This document shows, one piece after another, positions 21,701 to 29,847 of a stretch of 64,000 nt of DNA. The stretch is from Medakamo hakoo. Its lineage: Eukaryota; Chlorophyta; Trebouxiophyceae; Coccomyxaceae. Under the pieces are notes generated by a model that saw only the letters and a list, made by a program, of their open reading frames with translations, made no database searches and was not told the origin of the DNA. The DNA lies in NCBI GenBank assembly GCA_026636295.1, contig CP089454.1, positions 806,001 through 870,000 on the forward strand. The letters are read 5' to 3'. Numbering within the stretch: position 1 is the stretch's first letter; each line of letters begins with the position of its first letter. A program made the position numbers and the translations under genes.

Positions 21701-23691
21701 CCGCCCAGGCCGACTTTGATTCGGCCCAAGGCCTGGCCAACGCGGCGTGGGGACTGGCCAACCTGGTGGCGGCCGGGCCGGGCGGTGAGGCGGGCGGCGC
21801 GCGGGGCCGGCGCAGCGGCGGGCCGAGCGCGGCCGCCGGCGTGGCGGCCGACCTGTCCGCCGCTGCGTCCGTCGTCCCCGCCCTCGCCCGGGCCGTAGGG
21901 GTCCGGGCGACCGCGGCGGCGCGCCCCGATGCCCGCGGCACGCCGCCCGTCAAGGTCCAACATGTGTCCAACGCCCTGTGGGCGCTGGCCCGGGCCGCGC
22001 CGTTTTTGGGGGCGGAGGAGGGGCGTGGAGCCGGTGGCGGGCGCGGTGGCGCCCCGCCCGCGTCGCCCGCGTCGTCCGCCGCGGCAGACGCGGCGGACGC
22101 CCTGTCCCCCGCCATCGCGGCGTCCCTCCCCGCCGCCAGCCCGCAAGAACTGGCCAACCTGGCGTGGTCCCTTGCGCGCCTGGGCGCGTGCGGCGTGGGG
22201 TCGCGCCCGCCAGTCCGCCTGGCGGCCGCGCTGGCGGAAGCCGTGGCGGGCCGGGCGGGTGAAATGTCCGACCAGGAGCTGGCGAGCGCGCTGTGGGGCC
22301 TGGCCAAGCAGGGCGGCGGGTGGACGACGACGGCGGCGGCGGCGGCGGCGGCGGCGGGAGGGGCGGGCGGCGGGTGGAGCAGCGCCGCGACCAAAAAACC
22401 CGTCACCAGCCCGGCCGCCCTCGCCATCCTCGACGCCGCCGCGGTGGAAGCCTCACGCCGGCGGGCCATGCACCCGCGGTACGCGGCCACGTGCGTGTGG
22501 GCGGTGGGTCGGCTGGCCCGGGCGGCCCTGGCGCGCAAGGGCGGGGACCCGGGCGTCCGGCCCGCGCTCGCGGCGCTGGAGGCGGCGGCGGGCTGCCTGG
22601 AGGACGCATCCCGTCCCGGCAGCCCGGCCCCGCCCTCCCCCCTCGACTACGCCATGGCGCTGACCGCCTTGGCGGACGCCCGTGTCCGGCCGGCCCGCTT
22701 ACCCGACGCCGCGGACGCGGGCGTGGCGGCGGCGTTGCGAGCGGCCGGCGGGCGGGTCGGGCGGGGCGGCGCGGATGGCGGACCCGGCGGTCCGCCCTCC
22801 GCCAACTCGCTCGCCGCCGTCCTGTACGGGTGCGTCGCCCTGACGGGCCGGGCGACGGAGCTGGAAGCTGCTCTGGCAGACGCGGTGGGAGGCGGTGGGC
22901 GGCGCGGCGGCCGGGTGGCGGGCCGGGCGCCGAGGGCACCGGCGGCCGAGCGGGGCGGCCCTGGGCCACCGGCGCCGGCGGCGACGCCCGCCGCGCACGC
23001 CTTCGCGTCGTCCGCCACCCCAACAGACCGCCTGCGCGCGCTGTGGGCCCTGACCGTCTTGGGAGACTGGTCGTCGCCGCTGTACCCGGCCCTGGTCGCG
23101 GCCGTGGGCGCCGACGCGCGGGCGGGCGGCCTCGCCGCCCCGGCCCTCCACTCCCTGCTCGCGCCCGCGGCCGCGGTCGCGTCCGCCGCCCGGGCGTCCC
23201 CACCCCTCAACCTCCCCACCCGGCTCGCCCGGGCTGTCAAGGCACGGCTGTACGCGGACGGCGGCGCCGGGCCCGGCCCCCGCGGCGCGGCCGCGCGCAG
23301 CGCCGCGGCCGCCCTCGCGGCCCTGCCGGGCGTGCAGCCCCTCCCGCCGCGCCGCCTCCCCGGCCTGGGCCTGGACGTCCCCATCCCAGCGCGGCTCGGT
23401 GGGGAGGGCGGCGAGCTGGTCGCGCTCGAAGTGCTGGGGTCGGGCGACCTGACGCGCGGGCCGGTGCGTGGCCCCGCCGGCCCAGCCCGCGCCCGCCGGG
23501 CGGCCCTGCGGTCGTTGGGGTACACCGTCGTTGCCCTGGACGGACCGCGGTGGGCGGGCGTGGCGCAGGCCGGGGAGGACGCGAAAGCCGCCGCGCTGAG
23601 GGCGCTGCTGGGGCCGCGGCTGTTGGGCGTCGGCGGTGACGGCCTGGATGCGTCGCGCGCAGCGGAGGAAGCGGAGGAGTGGCTCGCGTGA
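18793..23691 (+). CDS. octotricopeptide-repeat (OPR) protein with C-terminal RAP domain, organelle RNA factor
   Basis: A single exon of about 1632 aa. The start is uncertain: ATGs at 18793 and 18808 are both in frame, and the frame stays open upstream to 18697. The first 60 residues are Arg/Pro/Ala/Gly-rich without acids, like a transit peptide. About fourteen degenerate helical repeats carry the OPR core, for example LAWALARLDA, LGLAAWGLARLGAP, LANCVWALARWG, LASLLWSLGMLC, LANAAWGLANLV, LANLAWSLARLGAC and LASALWGLAKQGG. The last 110 residues form a RAP domain (LVALEVLGSGDL, then ALRSLGYTVVALDGPRWAG). OPR-RAP proteins in green algae stabilise, process or translate specific chloroplast or mitochondrial transcripts. 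The target cannot be read from the sequence. It is extremely Ala-rich and intronless. Confidence 0.85.
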   Translation: MPDPGMTRPGGARAHGRPPTPGSGGGLRWRPRLGTAPPRPLLVAARQPPPHPPRRRRPRPEPDSLDWDGERVASGETGAASSSARPQQQQQRRATTPTPPPSSPPGPLPAWETAADRYAIASPDYSSGPDFADDFRRMFLSAEEGGLGGGRAEPRAAAPPSQASADEDEGEGDDDGDGGAPPPGDARPPEEAFAASCLHALRSASSPDELEAALAAAAAASPSTTDDRHLDAALASAVRLRRKAGAGCLSAGAATALSTLASAHAPALPPGPGATALRRAADLAAAEAGGAPPARPALSAALVVAAAVGKWKPADLAPADAAAALTGLARLAPLVQGGGGPTPAPALPVPPAWPSSLARTAFADPAGVAAALASAPNPGAAAASLLAACVGLGVRPPPGLAAGCAAALAADAPALSATPPGALATGAWCVATLWGGGEEGGGGDQGGGPAASLVAALADEAAGRLGPTPAPIADAPAPFTPADLVALAWAVGEVADGPGLAPAALALVGAAVERGGGGGAAAALSLADGARLAWCLARACGPDGGSAASAAAAAPTLTAAAASDATRRAGGDLAASLASGLGGELAALADAAPGSLPPTCGADVSLLAWALARLDAPLDPGAAAALGSAAGAVAGVAGALDARTGPALAWALARLAARPAAGGPLPAGRAPLGLTPAAVDALAAALVPLAPAMSPGGVTDAARALAALWGGSGADAAAPSVRPRAATRAALMRALGDRAAATLPSFHPDDVLRLLTAFASTGWTHGRLLSAADDWAQARLAALPPEPLAAALGALARLGGPRPLSAPALAVAADAAAARVRAFTPDQLGLAAWGLARLGAPGGSGGEASFAAGLAARLAADPAAFPPKPLANCVWALARWGPGAPGPGAALDAVAADLASPPRLASVEPKGLASLLWSLGMLCGGGRGGNAAEHSDSPGAPADGAGAAAALPITPPLAAGVRALAGAAAAAQADFDSAQGLANAAWGLANLVAAGPGGEAGGARGRRSGGPSAAAGVAADLSAAASVVPALARAVGVRATAAARPDARGTPPVKVQHVSNALWALARAAPFLGAEEGRGAGGGRGGAPPASPASSAAADAADALSPAIAASLPAASPQELANLAWSLARLGACGVGSRPPVRLAAALAEAVAGRAGEMSDQELASALWGLAKQGGGWTTTAAAAAAAAGGAGGGWSSAATKKPVTSPAALAILDAAAVEASRRRAMHPRYAATCVWAVGRLARAALARKGGDPGVRPALAALEAAAGCLEDASRPGSPAPPSPLDYAMALTALADARVRPARLPDAADAGVAAALRAAGGRVGRGGADGGPGGPPSANSLAAVLYGCVALTGRATELEAALADAVGGGGRRGGRVAGRAPRAPAAERGGPGPPAPAATPAAHAFASSATPTDRLRALWALTVLGDWSSPLYPALVAAVGADARAGGLAAPALHSLLAPAAAVASAARASPPLNLPTRLARAVKARLYADGGAGPGPRGAAARSAAAALAALPGVQPLPPRRLPGLGLDVPIPARLGGEGGELVALEVLGSGDLTRGPVRGPAGPARARRAALRSLGYTVVALDGPRWAGVAQAGEDAKAAALRALLGPRLLGVGGDGLDASRAAEEAEEWLA

Positions 23692-23775
23692 GGAGAAGGA
23701 GAGAGCCCCCATTCTTTTCAAAAATCACTACTAGGTTAGGTTTTTCAACAGTCTGCAAGTGGTTTTGTGTGTCCC

Positions 23776-24615
23776 TCACTCCTTGCACAGCGTCACGTGC
23801 GGGCGCAGCGCGTCCGCGACGGCCGCCACCGCCGCCGACGCGGCCGCGTAATCGACCTCCCCCGCCACAGCCGCCGCCTCCACCAGCACAAGGCCCGGCG
23901 CGGCGGGCAGCGCGGCCGCGTCGGGCGGGAGGCCGGGGATGGCGGTGGCGGTGGACGCCGCGCCACCACCACCCAGGCCGGCCTTGGCCACCACGCGCAA
24001 CAGCGCACACACGCTCACGCGCACGGTGTGGCCGCCCTTGCCGGCGATGGACGCCACGACGCCGTCCCTCACGGCCTCGTGCGACGGTTTGAACCCGGCG
24101 CCGGCGACCAGGGCCGCGGGCGCGTCGGTGCCGCACACGGGCACAGCGGTGCGCGGCCTGGCCGCCGTCGGCAGGGCGGCAGCTCCCCGTCCGCGCAGGC
24201 GGGTGCCATAGTGCACCGCCGTCCAGGCCGCGTCTGCTGGGGGTGGGGGCGGCAGGGCGGCCGCGTCGGAGGTGGAGGAGGGGGGCGACGCGCCTCGCCC
24301 ACCCGCTGGAGGAGGAGGGGGTGCAGCACCGCCGCCGCCACCACCGCCGCCATGCCGGGCCGCCAAATCCCGGACCAACCGCACTTGACCGGCACTGGCC
24401 AGGGGCGAGGCCAGGACGACCTCGTGCTCCAGGAGGCGGGACGGCGGCCGGCCGGCCAGCGCCTCCACCGCCGCGAGGAGGGCGGGCGGGGCGGGCGCGG
24501 GCAGCGCGCCGGCGAGCTTGCACTCGATGAGGGACGCGGCCTGCGCCGAGTTCCCTCCTGGTGCGGGTGCGCTGGTGAGCGCCATGCCCGGCCCGGGAGC
24601 CAGGGCGGTGGCCAT
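23776..24615 (-). CDS. MED18: Mediator complex subunit 18
   Basis: A single exon of 279 aa starting at 24615; a second in-frame ATG lies ten codons in. It parallels plant MED18: IECKLAGALP (N-terminal ECxxxG block), SRLLEHEVVLASP, AWTAVHYGTRLRGRG, GFKPSHEAVRDGVVASIAG, HTVRVSVCALLRVV, LVLVEAAAVAGEVDYAAAS and ALRPHVTLCKE at the end. Plant MED18 has the same elements in the same order, including GxMRGxG and the L..LLHL tail. MED18 sits in the Mediator head and bridges to RNA polymerase II. A Gly/Pro insert (around residues 85-120) is specific to this copy. It is divergent from PAN3, with 209 bp between starts. Confidence 0.85.
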   Translation of the reverse strand: MATALAPGPGMALTSAPAPGGNSAQAASLIECKLAGALPAPAPPALLAAVEALAGRPPSRLLEHEVVLASPLASAGQVRLVRDLAARHGGGGGGGGAAPPPPPAGGRGASPPSSTSDAAALPPPPPADAAWTAVHYGTRLRGRGAAALPTAARPRTAVPVCGTDAPAALVAGAGFKPSHEAVRDGVVASIAGKGGHTVRVSVCALLRVVAKAGLGGGGAASTATAIPGLPPDAAALPAAPGLVLVEAAAVAGEVDYAAASAAVAAVADALRPHVTLCKE

Positions 24616-24824
24616 GGGGCTGCCACGGGCGCCCTCTGGGGGTGGCGTGCAAGCGAACAGATAAAACAAAGCAGTGAAGACGCAAAAGCATGCGCACTCG
24701 GCGTTTCTTTTTTTCTCGTCCGCCCAGGGGGGGTGGTGGCTCCCGCACAAGGCACACGCACACACGCACGCCCCCTCGGCGGCCGCGCGCACTCTCCACT
24801 CTCGTACACGCAAAGGAGGGCGCC
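24616..24824. promoter_or_regulatory. divergent promoter region, MED18 / PAN3
   Basis: These 209 bp include an AT-rich patch (ACAGATAAAACAAAG around 24656-24671) that could serve as a TATA-like element, and a 7-T run at 24708-24714. Confidence 0.45.
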
Positions 24825-27029
24825 ATGGACCTGACCGCGTCGGCCAAGGAATTCGTGCCCGCGGCGGCGTCGGCCGTGGCGCAGCAAGCCAGCGACGCGG
24901 CCGCTGGCCTGGGCGCGGCCGTCAACGCGGCGCCCTTTGTGCCGGGCGGCGGAGGGTCGCTGGGCGGCATGTCTACGACCGCCCAGCCGTTCGTGCCGCG
25001 CAGTTCGCTGGACGGTGAGTTGAGGGGTGGGGTCGGGGCGGGCAGAGGGGGGGATCGGTGCCTCGCGGCGAGCACACACCCACGTCGCGACCTCCCTCCC
25101 CACCCCCCCTCCCCTGTCCCTGCAGTCGCCTCGACGCCGCAGCCCGGCCCGCCGCCCACATCCTTCAACGTCCCCGCCGCCGCCACGCCGGGTGGCGTCC
25201 CGCTGCCCGACGGTGACGAGCTGCTGGGCATGACGGCGCACACGCCGGGCCTTGGCGGCGGGACGGGGACGCCCGCCGCGCTCGGTGGGGGTGGTGGGGG
25301 CGGTGGCGGCGTCGGTGGAGCCGCCGGTGGAGCGGCCGCTGCTGCGGCGTCGCCGGCGTACGGTGCGGGCGCGGGGTATGGCGCAGCCGCCCCTGCGGCT
25401 GCACGCCCGGCGTGGGGCGGGTACGCCGGCGCGGGAGCTCCCGGTCCGGGCCCGCGGCAGTTTGCGCCCGCGGCGCCGGCGCCGGCGCCCCGCCCGCCGC
25501 CGCCGCCCTCCTCCTCCGCCGGCGGCGGCCTGCCCTCCGCCCTGGCCCGCGCCCGGTCCGCCGCCACGTCCACGGCGGCCGCCCTGCGCGCCGAGCTGGC
25601 CGCGCACGCGCACCTGGCCCTGGCCCAAGCGGCCGACGGGGACGGCAGCCTGGGCATGCCGCCGGCTGTGGGGCCGTACCACTCCCTGTTCCCGCTGGAG
25701 GACGGGGCGGCGGGCCACGGTCCGCCCGGCCGGCCGTCGGCGGCGCTGGGCGGCCTGACCACGGCCGTCCTCAAGGGCCTGGCCGCGTCGGACGGGGCCG
25801 CGGCCGCGCTGCGCCGGCTCGACCCCGGGCGCGCGCCGCCGACGCCCGACCTGGTCGCCGCCGCCCGCGCCGCCGTGGCGGCCTGGGCGCCCCTGGCCGG
25901 CCACCCCAACCTGTCCGTGCCGCTGACCGTCCTCGTCACGTCCGACTGGGCGGGGCCGGGCGCGGGGCCCGGCCCGGGCCACCCCGCCCTCTGGTTTGTG
26001 CACGAGCTGCACGCGGGCGGCGCGTCCCTGGCCGCGTCGCACCTCCAGCCCGTCGCCACGCCGTCCGGCGCGCTCGTCCGCCGCGGCGCCACGCCCGACC
26101 AGCTGTGGTCCTACCTGGTCCAGCTGGCGTGCGCGCTGCGGGCGGCGCACACGGCGGGGCGGGCGCTGCGGGTGGCCAGCCTGCACGCGACCAAGGTGTT
26201 GCTCGTCCCGCCCGGGCGGCTGCGCGTCGGGTCGCTCGGCCTGGCCGACGCGCTCGCGCCGCTGGCGCCTGCGCCGGGCGCGCCCACCGTCGCTGGCGCG
26301 CCGCCGCCGCCGCCGTCGCCCGACGCGCTCGCCGCCGCCCAGCGCGCGGACTTGGCCGCCGTCGGGCGGCTGATCCTGGAGCTGGCGGCCTCGGCGGCCG
26401 GCGCGCCGGCGTCGCTCGACCCGCGCACGCTGGCCCGCCTGCCGCCCGACTTGGCCGCGCTGACGGCCGCGCTGTGCGCGGCCGACGCCCCGCCCCCGCC
26501 CGCCGGGTCGCCGTCCCCGCCGCGCGTCACGACCTGGCACCAGCTCGCCGCGTCGCTGGGCGGCCGCCTGCTGGCCGAGCTGGATGCGGGCGCCCTGCTG
26601 TGCGACGCGGTCGGCGCCCAGCTCGCGCTGGAGGCCGGGCACGGCCGCCTGCTGCGTGTCCTCGCCCGCCTGTCGGCGGTGACGGAGCGGCCGGAGGGGC
26701 CCGACGTCGACGCCGGCTGGGCCGAGGCCGGCGACGCGTACGTGCTCAAGCTCTTCCGCGACTTTGTGTTCCACCAGCCGCCGGCCCTGCCCGGCGACCC
26801 GGCGGCGGGGCTGGGCGGCGGCCCCGCCTCGCTCGACTGGTCCCACGTCGCCGAGTGCCTCGCCAAGCTGGACGCGGGCGTGCCCGAGCGCGTCCTGCTC
26901 CTGTCGCGGGATGGCGGGACCATGCTGGTCGTCACGTACGCGGACGTGAAGCGGTGCGTGGAGGGCGCGTGGCGGGATTTGGAGGCGCGGGCGGCGGCGG
27001 CCCGGCGGCGCGCGCGGGGTGAGGCGTGA
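24825..27029 (+). CDS. PAN3: PAN2-PAN3 deadenylation complex regulatory subunit PAN3
   Basis: Exons are 24825-25014 and 25126-27029 (GTGAGT...GCAG, phase 1), giving 697 aa. PAN3 binds poly(A)-binding protein and brings the PAN2 nuclease to mRNA tails. The N-terminus carries three PAM2-like motifs (SAKEFVPAA, NAAPFVPGG and TAQPFVPRS). A degenerate pseudokinase follows (VLKGLAASDGAAAALRRLD, LWFVHELHAGGASL, DQLWSYLVQLACALRAAHT). The C-terminal knob is unmistakable: GRLLRVLARLSAVTERPEG, WAEAGDAYVLKLFRDFVFHQ, DWSHVAECLAKLDAGVPERV and LVVTYADVKRCVE. The 111-bp intron keeps the frame, so retention would add 37 residues, but its borders are good consensus. No CCCH finger is seen at the N-terminus, which some PAN3 proteins have. 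Confidence 0.92.
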   Translation: MDLTASAKEFVPAAASAVAQQASDAAAGLGAAVNAAPFVPGGGGSLGGMSTTAQPFVPRSSLDGELRGGVGAGRGGDRCLAASTHPRRDLPPHPPSPVPAVASTPQPGPPPTSFNVPAAATPGGVPLPDGDELLGMTAHTPGLGGGTGTPAALGGGGGGGGGVGGAAGGAAAAAASPAYGAGAGYGAAAPAAARPAWGGYAGAGAPGPGPRQFAPAAPAPAPRPPPPPSSSAGGGLPSALARARSAATSTAAALRAELAAHAHLALAQAADGDGSLGMPPAVGPYHSLFPLEDGAAGHGPPGRPSAALGGLTTAVLKGLAASDGAAAALRRLDPGRAPPTPDLVAAARAAVAAWAPLAGHPNLSVPLTVLVTSDWAGPGAGPGPGHPALWFVHELHAGGASLAASHLQPVATPSGALVRRGATPDQLWSYLVQLACALRAAHTAGRALRVASLHATKVLLVPPGRLRVGSLGLADALAPLAPAPGAPTVAGAPPPPPSPDALAAAQRADLAAVGRLILELAASAAGAPASLDPRTLARLPPDLAALTAALCAADAPPPPAGSPSPPRVTTWHQLAASLGGRLLAELDAGALLCDAVGAQLALEAGHGRLLRVLARLSAVTERPEGPDVDAGWAEAGDAYVLKLFRDFVFHQPPALPGDPAAGLGGGPASLDWSHVAECLAKLDAGVPERVLLLSRDGGTMLVVTYADVKRCVEGAWRDLEARAAAARRRARGEA

Positions 27030-27132
27030 AGGCGTGTCCTCTCTCCTGTGCGTGTGAAAAACGGAGTGGGAGCCAAGCAAAAAAACACGCACACGCCGCC
27101 GGTCTCTCCTTTCTACACACACTCTCTCCCCT

Positions 27133-27765
27133 TCAATGGGCGTGCTGCCAGTCCTCGGAGTAGTAGCGCAGGCCCGTGTATTTGCAGACGGCCGGCTTGT
27201 CGAACGACGTGCCGCGTAGCTGTTTTTTGAGGCGAGTGGTGGGGTGTTGGGTTGAGAGCACGGACTGAAAACGAAGCGGACGCCCGCGGCCCGATGCGCC
27301 CTGGAGAAAGCAACCCCCCAAACGCACGTCAATGTACTCGACGGGGCACCCCAACGCCGGGTCGCCGTCCACGCCCGTCGACGCGACGACCGCGCCGTGC
27401 ACTTTGATGGGCGGGCACGCAGCGATCAGGTCGGCTGGAGACACAGTCACCCCGGCCGCCGCCGCGTCGGACTGCAGCCATTTGGCGGTGTGCGCCGTCA
27501 GGCCGTCGCCCGTTCCCAGGGCAGACGACGAGCGCAAGTCGCCTTCAAAAGCCTGGGCGCCGACCAGGATTTCGCGGGACGCGAGCGAGCCGACGGGCGC
27601 GCCCTTGTCCAGCGGGCGGACGCCCGTCAGCGAGGCGGGCGTGTTGGCTTCCGCGACGGCGGCGGACGCGGACGTGACAGCGTTGGGCGGGATGTCTGAC
27701 GACGCAAAGGCGCGGACCGCGCCGGCCCGCCGGCGGGCGGTCGCCCGCAGGGCGGCGGAGAGCAT
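27133..27765 (-). CDS. NDUFS6: mitochondrial complex I subunit NDUFS6 (13 kDa, zinc-finger type)
   Basis: Exons (complement) are 27765-27328 and 27219-27133 (GTGCGT donor, phase 0), giving 174 aa. The N-terminus is an Arg/Ala-rich mitochondrial presequence (MLSAALRATARRRAGAVRAF). The plant NDUFS6 signature is spread over both exons: PPIKVHGAVVAS, PALGCPVEYID joined to LRG, and KPAVCKYTGLRYYSED near the C-terminus. The relatives' zinc ligands (Cys, then His in GHP, then CxxC) are altered: GHP is GCP, CKYCG is CKYTG, and the first Cys position holds Ser or Thr. In relatives the zinc site is needed for late complex I assembly. Its intron lies near the 3' end, unlike most genes here. Confidence 0.85.
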   Translation of the reverse strand: MLSAALRATARRRAGAVRAFASSDIPPNAVTSASAAVAEANTPASLTGVRPLDKGAPVGSLASREILVGAQAFEGDLRSSSALGTGDGLTAHTAKWLQSDAAAAGVTVSPADLIAACPPIKVHGAVVASTGVDGDPALGCPVEYIDVRLGGCFLQGASGRGRPLRFQSVLSTQHPTTRLKKQLRGTSFDKPAVCKYTGLRYYSEDWQHAH

Positions 27766-28308
27766 GGATGGAGGCAGGGGTGAGCGCCGGCACGCTGTGA
27801 GGGTGGAAGGGAAGCGATGAGGGTCGGTTTTAGTGTGGGGACGCTTTGTTTGGGTCACGCCGCCATGCCTGCAGGTGTTCCGTGCCGTCCTGCGCCCGCG
27901 CGACTGGGCGGAGATGCAGGGAAGGGCGTGGCGCGGCCGCACGGCGTCCACAAAGGCCAGCAGGCGCGATTGACGCGCGACGGCGGCGGGGTGCGAACAC
28001 GAGCGCCGCCCGCGCCGCCCGGCGTCTCCCCCTCGCCCGTGGACCGGCCAGGCGTTGGGGTAGAGCAGTGCGCGCACGGCGGCGGAGTAAGAGGTTGCGG
28101 ACGCTGGTCCGCAGCTCAAGGAAACGCACCAGCTCCCTTCCGTTGCGTCTCTCGACGACGAAAACCTGTTCTGGCTCAGTATCCGCATTCGGCCCGGTGC
28201 AAAACAGGAAGAAAGGAACAAGAGGGCCAGGGACGAACCCGGGCAGATCCAAGCCACACCCCAGGTCCGGACCACGCGTGTGCGGCTCGCACGCACGTCA
28301 GCTACGCA
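27766..28308. promoter_or_regulatory. divergent intergenic region, NDUFS6 / LEO1
   Basis: These 543 bp form the longest divergent spacer in the window. The part from about 28080 to 28260 is noticeably less GC-rich than the genes. Open frames cross it on both strands (one + frame is continuous with LEO1), but their codons lack the G/C third-position bias. A short stretch near 28225-28245 resembles a tRNA T-arm on the minus strand, but no full cloverleaf forms. Nothing else is recognised. Confidence 0.35.
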
Positions 28309-29766
28309 ATGTCCGACGCCAAGGAACTCTTCGGCTCGTCGTCCGACGAGGAAGGCGGCGCTGCACCGCCGCCCGCCGCCGTCGCCCCGATGCCAGACGC
28401 GGCCGCCGCGACCAACGGCGCGGCCTCGCCCGGCCCTGACGGTGGCGAGGCCGAGGCCAAACCAGAAGACACAGGCGCCGCCATGCGCGCCGCGTTCGGG
28501 TCTGATTCGGACGAGGAGGGCGGCGGCGAGCAAGGTGGGCGCGGCGCCAGCGCGCCGCGCTCTCCCGCCGACGACCACCACCCTCGTCAAGAGGAGGAGG
28601 GCGACGAGGACGCCGCCGCGCAGCCCGTCACGCTGACGGCGCCGCTCCTGCCCCGGCCGACTGACCCCGAGGCTTACCGCCTGGTCCGCCTGTCCCACCT
28701 GGTCGGCATCGAGACCCGGCCCTTTGACGCGTCGACGTTTGACGCGGACCAACAGAAGGCGGCGGCGGGCGGTGCGGGCGGGGAGGACGGCCCGGGCCCG
28801 TCCGCCGGCGGCGGCGACGGCGCGTACGTGGGTGGCGTGGGCGACATGCTGGCGGCCCGCGCCCGGGCGGGCGGGGCGGCGGCGCACACCATCCGCTGGC
28901 GGCCAGCCGGCGCCGGCCCCCCCGAATCCAACGCGCGGTGGGTGGAGTGGTCGGACGGGTCCGTCCAGCTCCACGTCGGGGGCGCGGCCTTCGACGTCCG
29001 GCCCGCCCGCATCGAGTCCGAGCACCTGTACCTGTACGCCCAGCACGCCAGCGTGGTGCAGGGCCTGGCGCCGCTGGGGACGCGGCTGGCCTTCACGCCC
29101 GCGGTGGGCGGCGGGGTGGCGCCGGCGGCGGGCGGTGGTGCAACCGGCGCCGCCGGCGCCGCCGCTCCCTCCCCGTCCTCCCTGGCCGGCCGCAAAGCTG
29201 GCGGTGGCGTGGGCGGCGGCCGCGCCGCCCGCGTCATGCACGTGCCCACGCTCCAAGACCCGACCAGGGAGAAGGCCGAGCGCGAGCGGGCAGAGGCGGA
29301 CGCGGCGCGCGCGAAAGCGGGGCTGGGCAGGAAACAGGCGCGCGCCCGGGGGGCGTACACGACCGGCCGGTCGGGCCGGACCGCCCGCTACTCGGCGGCA
29401 TTCCTGGAAGCCATGGACGAGCCGGACATGTACGAGAGCGAGGACGACGAGGGCGACGACGGCCTGACGGCGGGCGAGCGCGCGCGGGCGGAGCTCGCGC
29501 GCGGTGGGGCGGCGGGGGCGCGCGTCGCCGCCGCCGCTGCCGCCGCCCGCGCCCACAAGGCTGGCGGCCGCCGTGGCAGCGGGCTGGACGAGCCCGACCC
29601 CGAGGATGAGGGCTTCATCGTCGACGACGACGACAGGGAGGCCCTGGCGCCCGACGCGGCCCAGGCGCGCGCGCCGGATGAAGACGAAGAAGAAGGGGTG
29701 CAGCGCAGGAAAAAAGCGAAAAAGGCGGCTCGCGTCGCGTTCGTGGACGACGACGACGACGAGTGA
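28309..29766 (+). CDS. LEO1: PAF1 complex subunit LEO1
   Basis: A single exon of 485 aa. The start MSDAKELFGSSSDEE matches the LEO1 opening (xxLFGSDxDxE). An acidic N-terminal third precedes the core: LTAPLLPRPTDPEAYRLVRL, HTIRWRPAGAG with ESNARWVEWSDGSVQLHVGG, then LYLYAQHASVVQGLAPLGTR. These are the conserved R-W-R, ESNAR and WSDGS blocks of LEO1. The C-terminus is mixed charge (REKAERERAEADAARAKAGL) and ends in DDDDDE, as in animal and plant LEO1. The complex travels with RNA polymerase II and promotes histone H2B ubiquitination. Although the frame is open upstream to 27817, the ATG at 28309 is chosen because it begins the conserved N-terminus. It is divergent from NDUFS6. Confidence 0.92.
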   Translation: MSDAKELFGSSSDEEGGAAPPPAAVAPMPDAAAATNGAASPGPDGGEAEAKPEDTGAAMRAAFGSDSDEEGGGEQGGRGASAPRSPADDHHPRQEEEGDEDAAAQPVTLTAPLLPRPTDPEAYRLVRLSHLVGIETRPFDASTFDADQQKAAAGGAGGEDGPGPSAGGGDGAYVGGVGDMLAARARAGGAAAHTIRWRPAGAGPPESNARWVEWSDGSVQLHVGGAAFDVRPARIESEHLYLYAQHASVVQGLAPLGTRLAFTPAVGGGVAPAAGGGATGAAGAAAPSPSSLAGRKAGGGVGGGRAARVMHVPTLQDPTREKAERERAEADAARAKAGLGRKQARARGAYTTGRSGRTARYSAAFLEAMDEPDMYESEDDEGDDGLTAGERARAELARGGAAGARVAAAAAAARAHKAGGRRGSGLDEPDPEDEGFIVDDDDREALAPDAAQARAPDEDEEEGVQRRKKAKKAARVAFVDDDDDE

Positions 29767-29847
29767 GCGAGGGACGGGGACGCGGTGGCGGGGTGCGGAC
29801 GGGTGTGTTAGTGTCGGGTTGTGTGTTCTGCTGCTGCTGTTTTTTTT

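Noticed and set aside
19164-22538. 1124-codon open frame antisense to the OPR-RAP gene
   Set aside because: The composition is only Ala/Arg/Ser/Pro, with no repeats in register. The sense frame has clear OPR repeats and a RAP domain.
28220-28250. tRNA-like T-arm (GGGTTCGTCCC on the minus strand)
   Set aside because: The stem has a mismatch, and no acceptor, D or anticodon arm can be drawn around it.
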